Source of the DNA: a virus
Direction: 5' to 3' (one strand)
Virus record (IMG/VR): IMGVR_UViG_3300029319_000613
Span: 1-21,306 of that record
Length of the DNA stretch: 21,306 bases
Shown here: in pieces, positions 21,266 through 21,306 of the stretch
Layout of the letters: every line of letters starts with the position of its first letter
How positions within the stretch are numbered: position 1 is the stretch's first letter
Notes under the pieces: model-generated
Told to the model about the DNA's origin: nothing
What the model saw: the letters and a program-made list of their open reading frames with translations, nothing else
Database searches by the model: none
Position numbers and translations under genes: made by a program

Positions 21266-21306
21266 GTGTATAGCTCTCTGAATATTTACAATCAGCCTGT
21301 AACACT
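21266..21306 (+). CDS. start of next gene, probable portal protein (partial)
   Basis: A frame opens at GTG 21266 and runs off the window after 13 codons (VYSSLNIYNQPVT). A good ribosome site, GAGGAA (21255-21260), lies 5 bases upstream, unusual for this mostly Shine-Dalgarno-poor genome. ATG candidates at 21246 and 21253 stop after a few codons. The portal call rests only on position after the terminase large subunit. Confidence 0.45.
   Translation, partial: MYSSLNIYNQPVT

Noticed and set aside
1-21306. CRISPR array, insertion sequence, integrase or lysogeny repressor
   Set aside because: No regular repeat-spacer pattern, transposase or tyrosine/serine recombinase motif was found; the excisionase-like protein alone does not show lysogeny.

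Overview
The window is part of the genome of a lambda-type siphovirus, a dsDNA tailed phage with a flexible tail. Its likely host is a marine picocyanobacterium (Synechococcus or Prochlorococcus). The lambda-type assignment rests on a complete M-L-K-I-J tail-tip block in canonical order at the left end, and on a terminase small/large pair followed by a portal-position gene start at the right end. The host is an inference: DNA is AT-rich, Shine-Dalgarno sequences are mostly weak, and a run of small genes (about 7.7-11.8 kb) resembles accessory proteins I recall from marine cyanophages. I see no bacterial housekeeping gene, tRNA, integrase, insertion sequence or CRISPR array. Tail genes on the left and terminase on the right fit a circular or circularly permuted map in which head genes and the rest of the tail genes lie outside the window.

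Layout. (1) 3-7709, plus: end of the tape-measure gene, then gpM, gpL, gpK (JAMM + NlpC/P60), gpI, gpJ and a fibre with a C-terminal S74 chaperone domain. (2) 7737-9393, plus: five small genes, among them a one-helix membrane protein, a CxxC zinc ribbon and a proline/lysine-rich protein with a C-terminal hydrophobic segment. (3) 9394-9460: two hairpins between convergent transcripts. (4) 9457-11277, minus: a small two-helix membrane protein followed by three exported proteins. (5) 11389-11822, plus: two small genes of unknown function. (6) 11785-12380, minus: three small unknown genes downstream of a good intrinsic terminator (12393-12443). (7) 12452-15059, minus: a recombination operon with a RecE-like PD-(D/E)XK exonuclease, a Rad52-family annealing protein, an excisionase-like HTH protein and small unknowns, five junctions being 4-bp ATGA overlaps. 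(8) 15116-17064, minus: an unknown gene, a VRR-NUC nuclease and an SNF2/DEAH-type helicase. (9) 17123-19302, plus: a tiny ribbon-helix-helix regulator and a primase-polymerase/VirE-type helicase fusion. (10) 19303-19575: a 273-bp non-coding region packed with GTTCC/GGAAC repeats around an AT-rich core, a candidate origin or packaging site. (11) 19576-21306, plus: terminase small subunit, terminase large subunit and the start of the putative portal gene.

How it fits together. The primase-helicase, the SNF2-like helicase and VRR-NUC, and the exonuclease/Rad52 pair make up a replication-recombination set. The terminase cuts and packages its product, and the left-hand genes build the tail tip. 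Two near-duplicate promoters with tandem GTTGAC repeats drive the minus-strand blocks, and a palindrome lies between the divergent helicase and ribbon-helix-helix genes. The most notable observations are a roughly 65-residue beta-rich domain inserted in three different tail-tip proteins, the GTTCC/GGAAC cluster beside the terminase, the twin promoter/operators, and a secretory ORF with no usable start codon.
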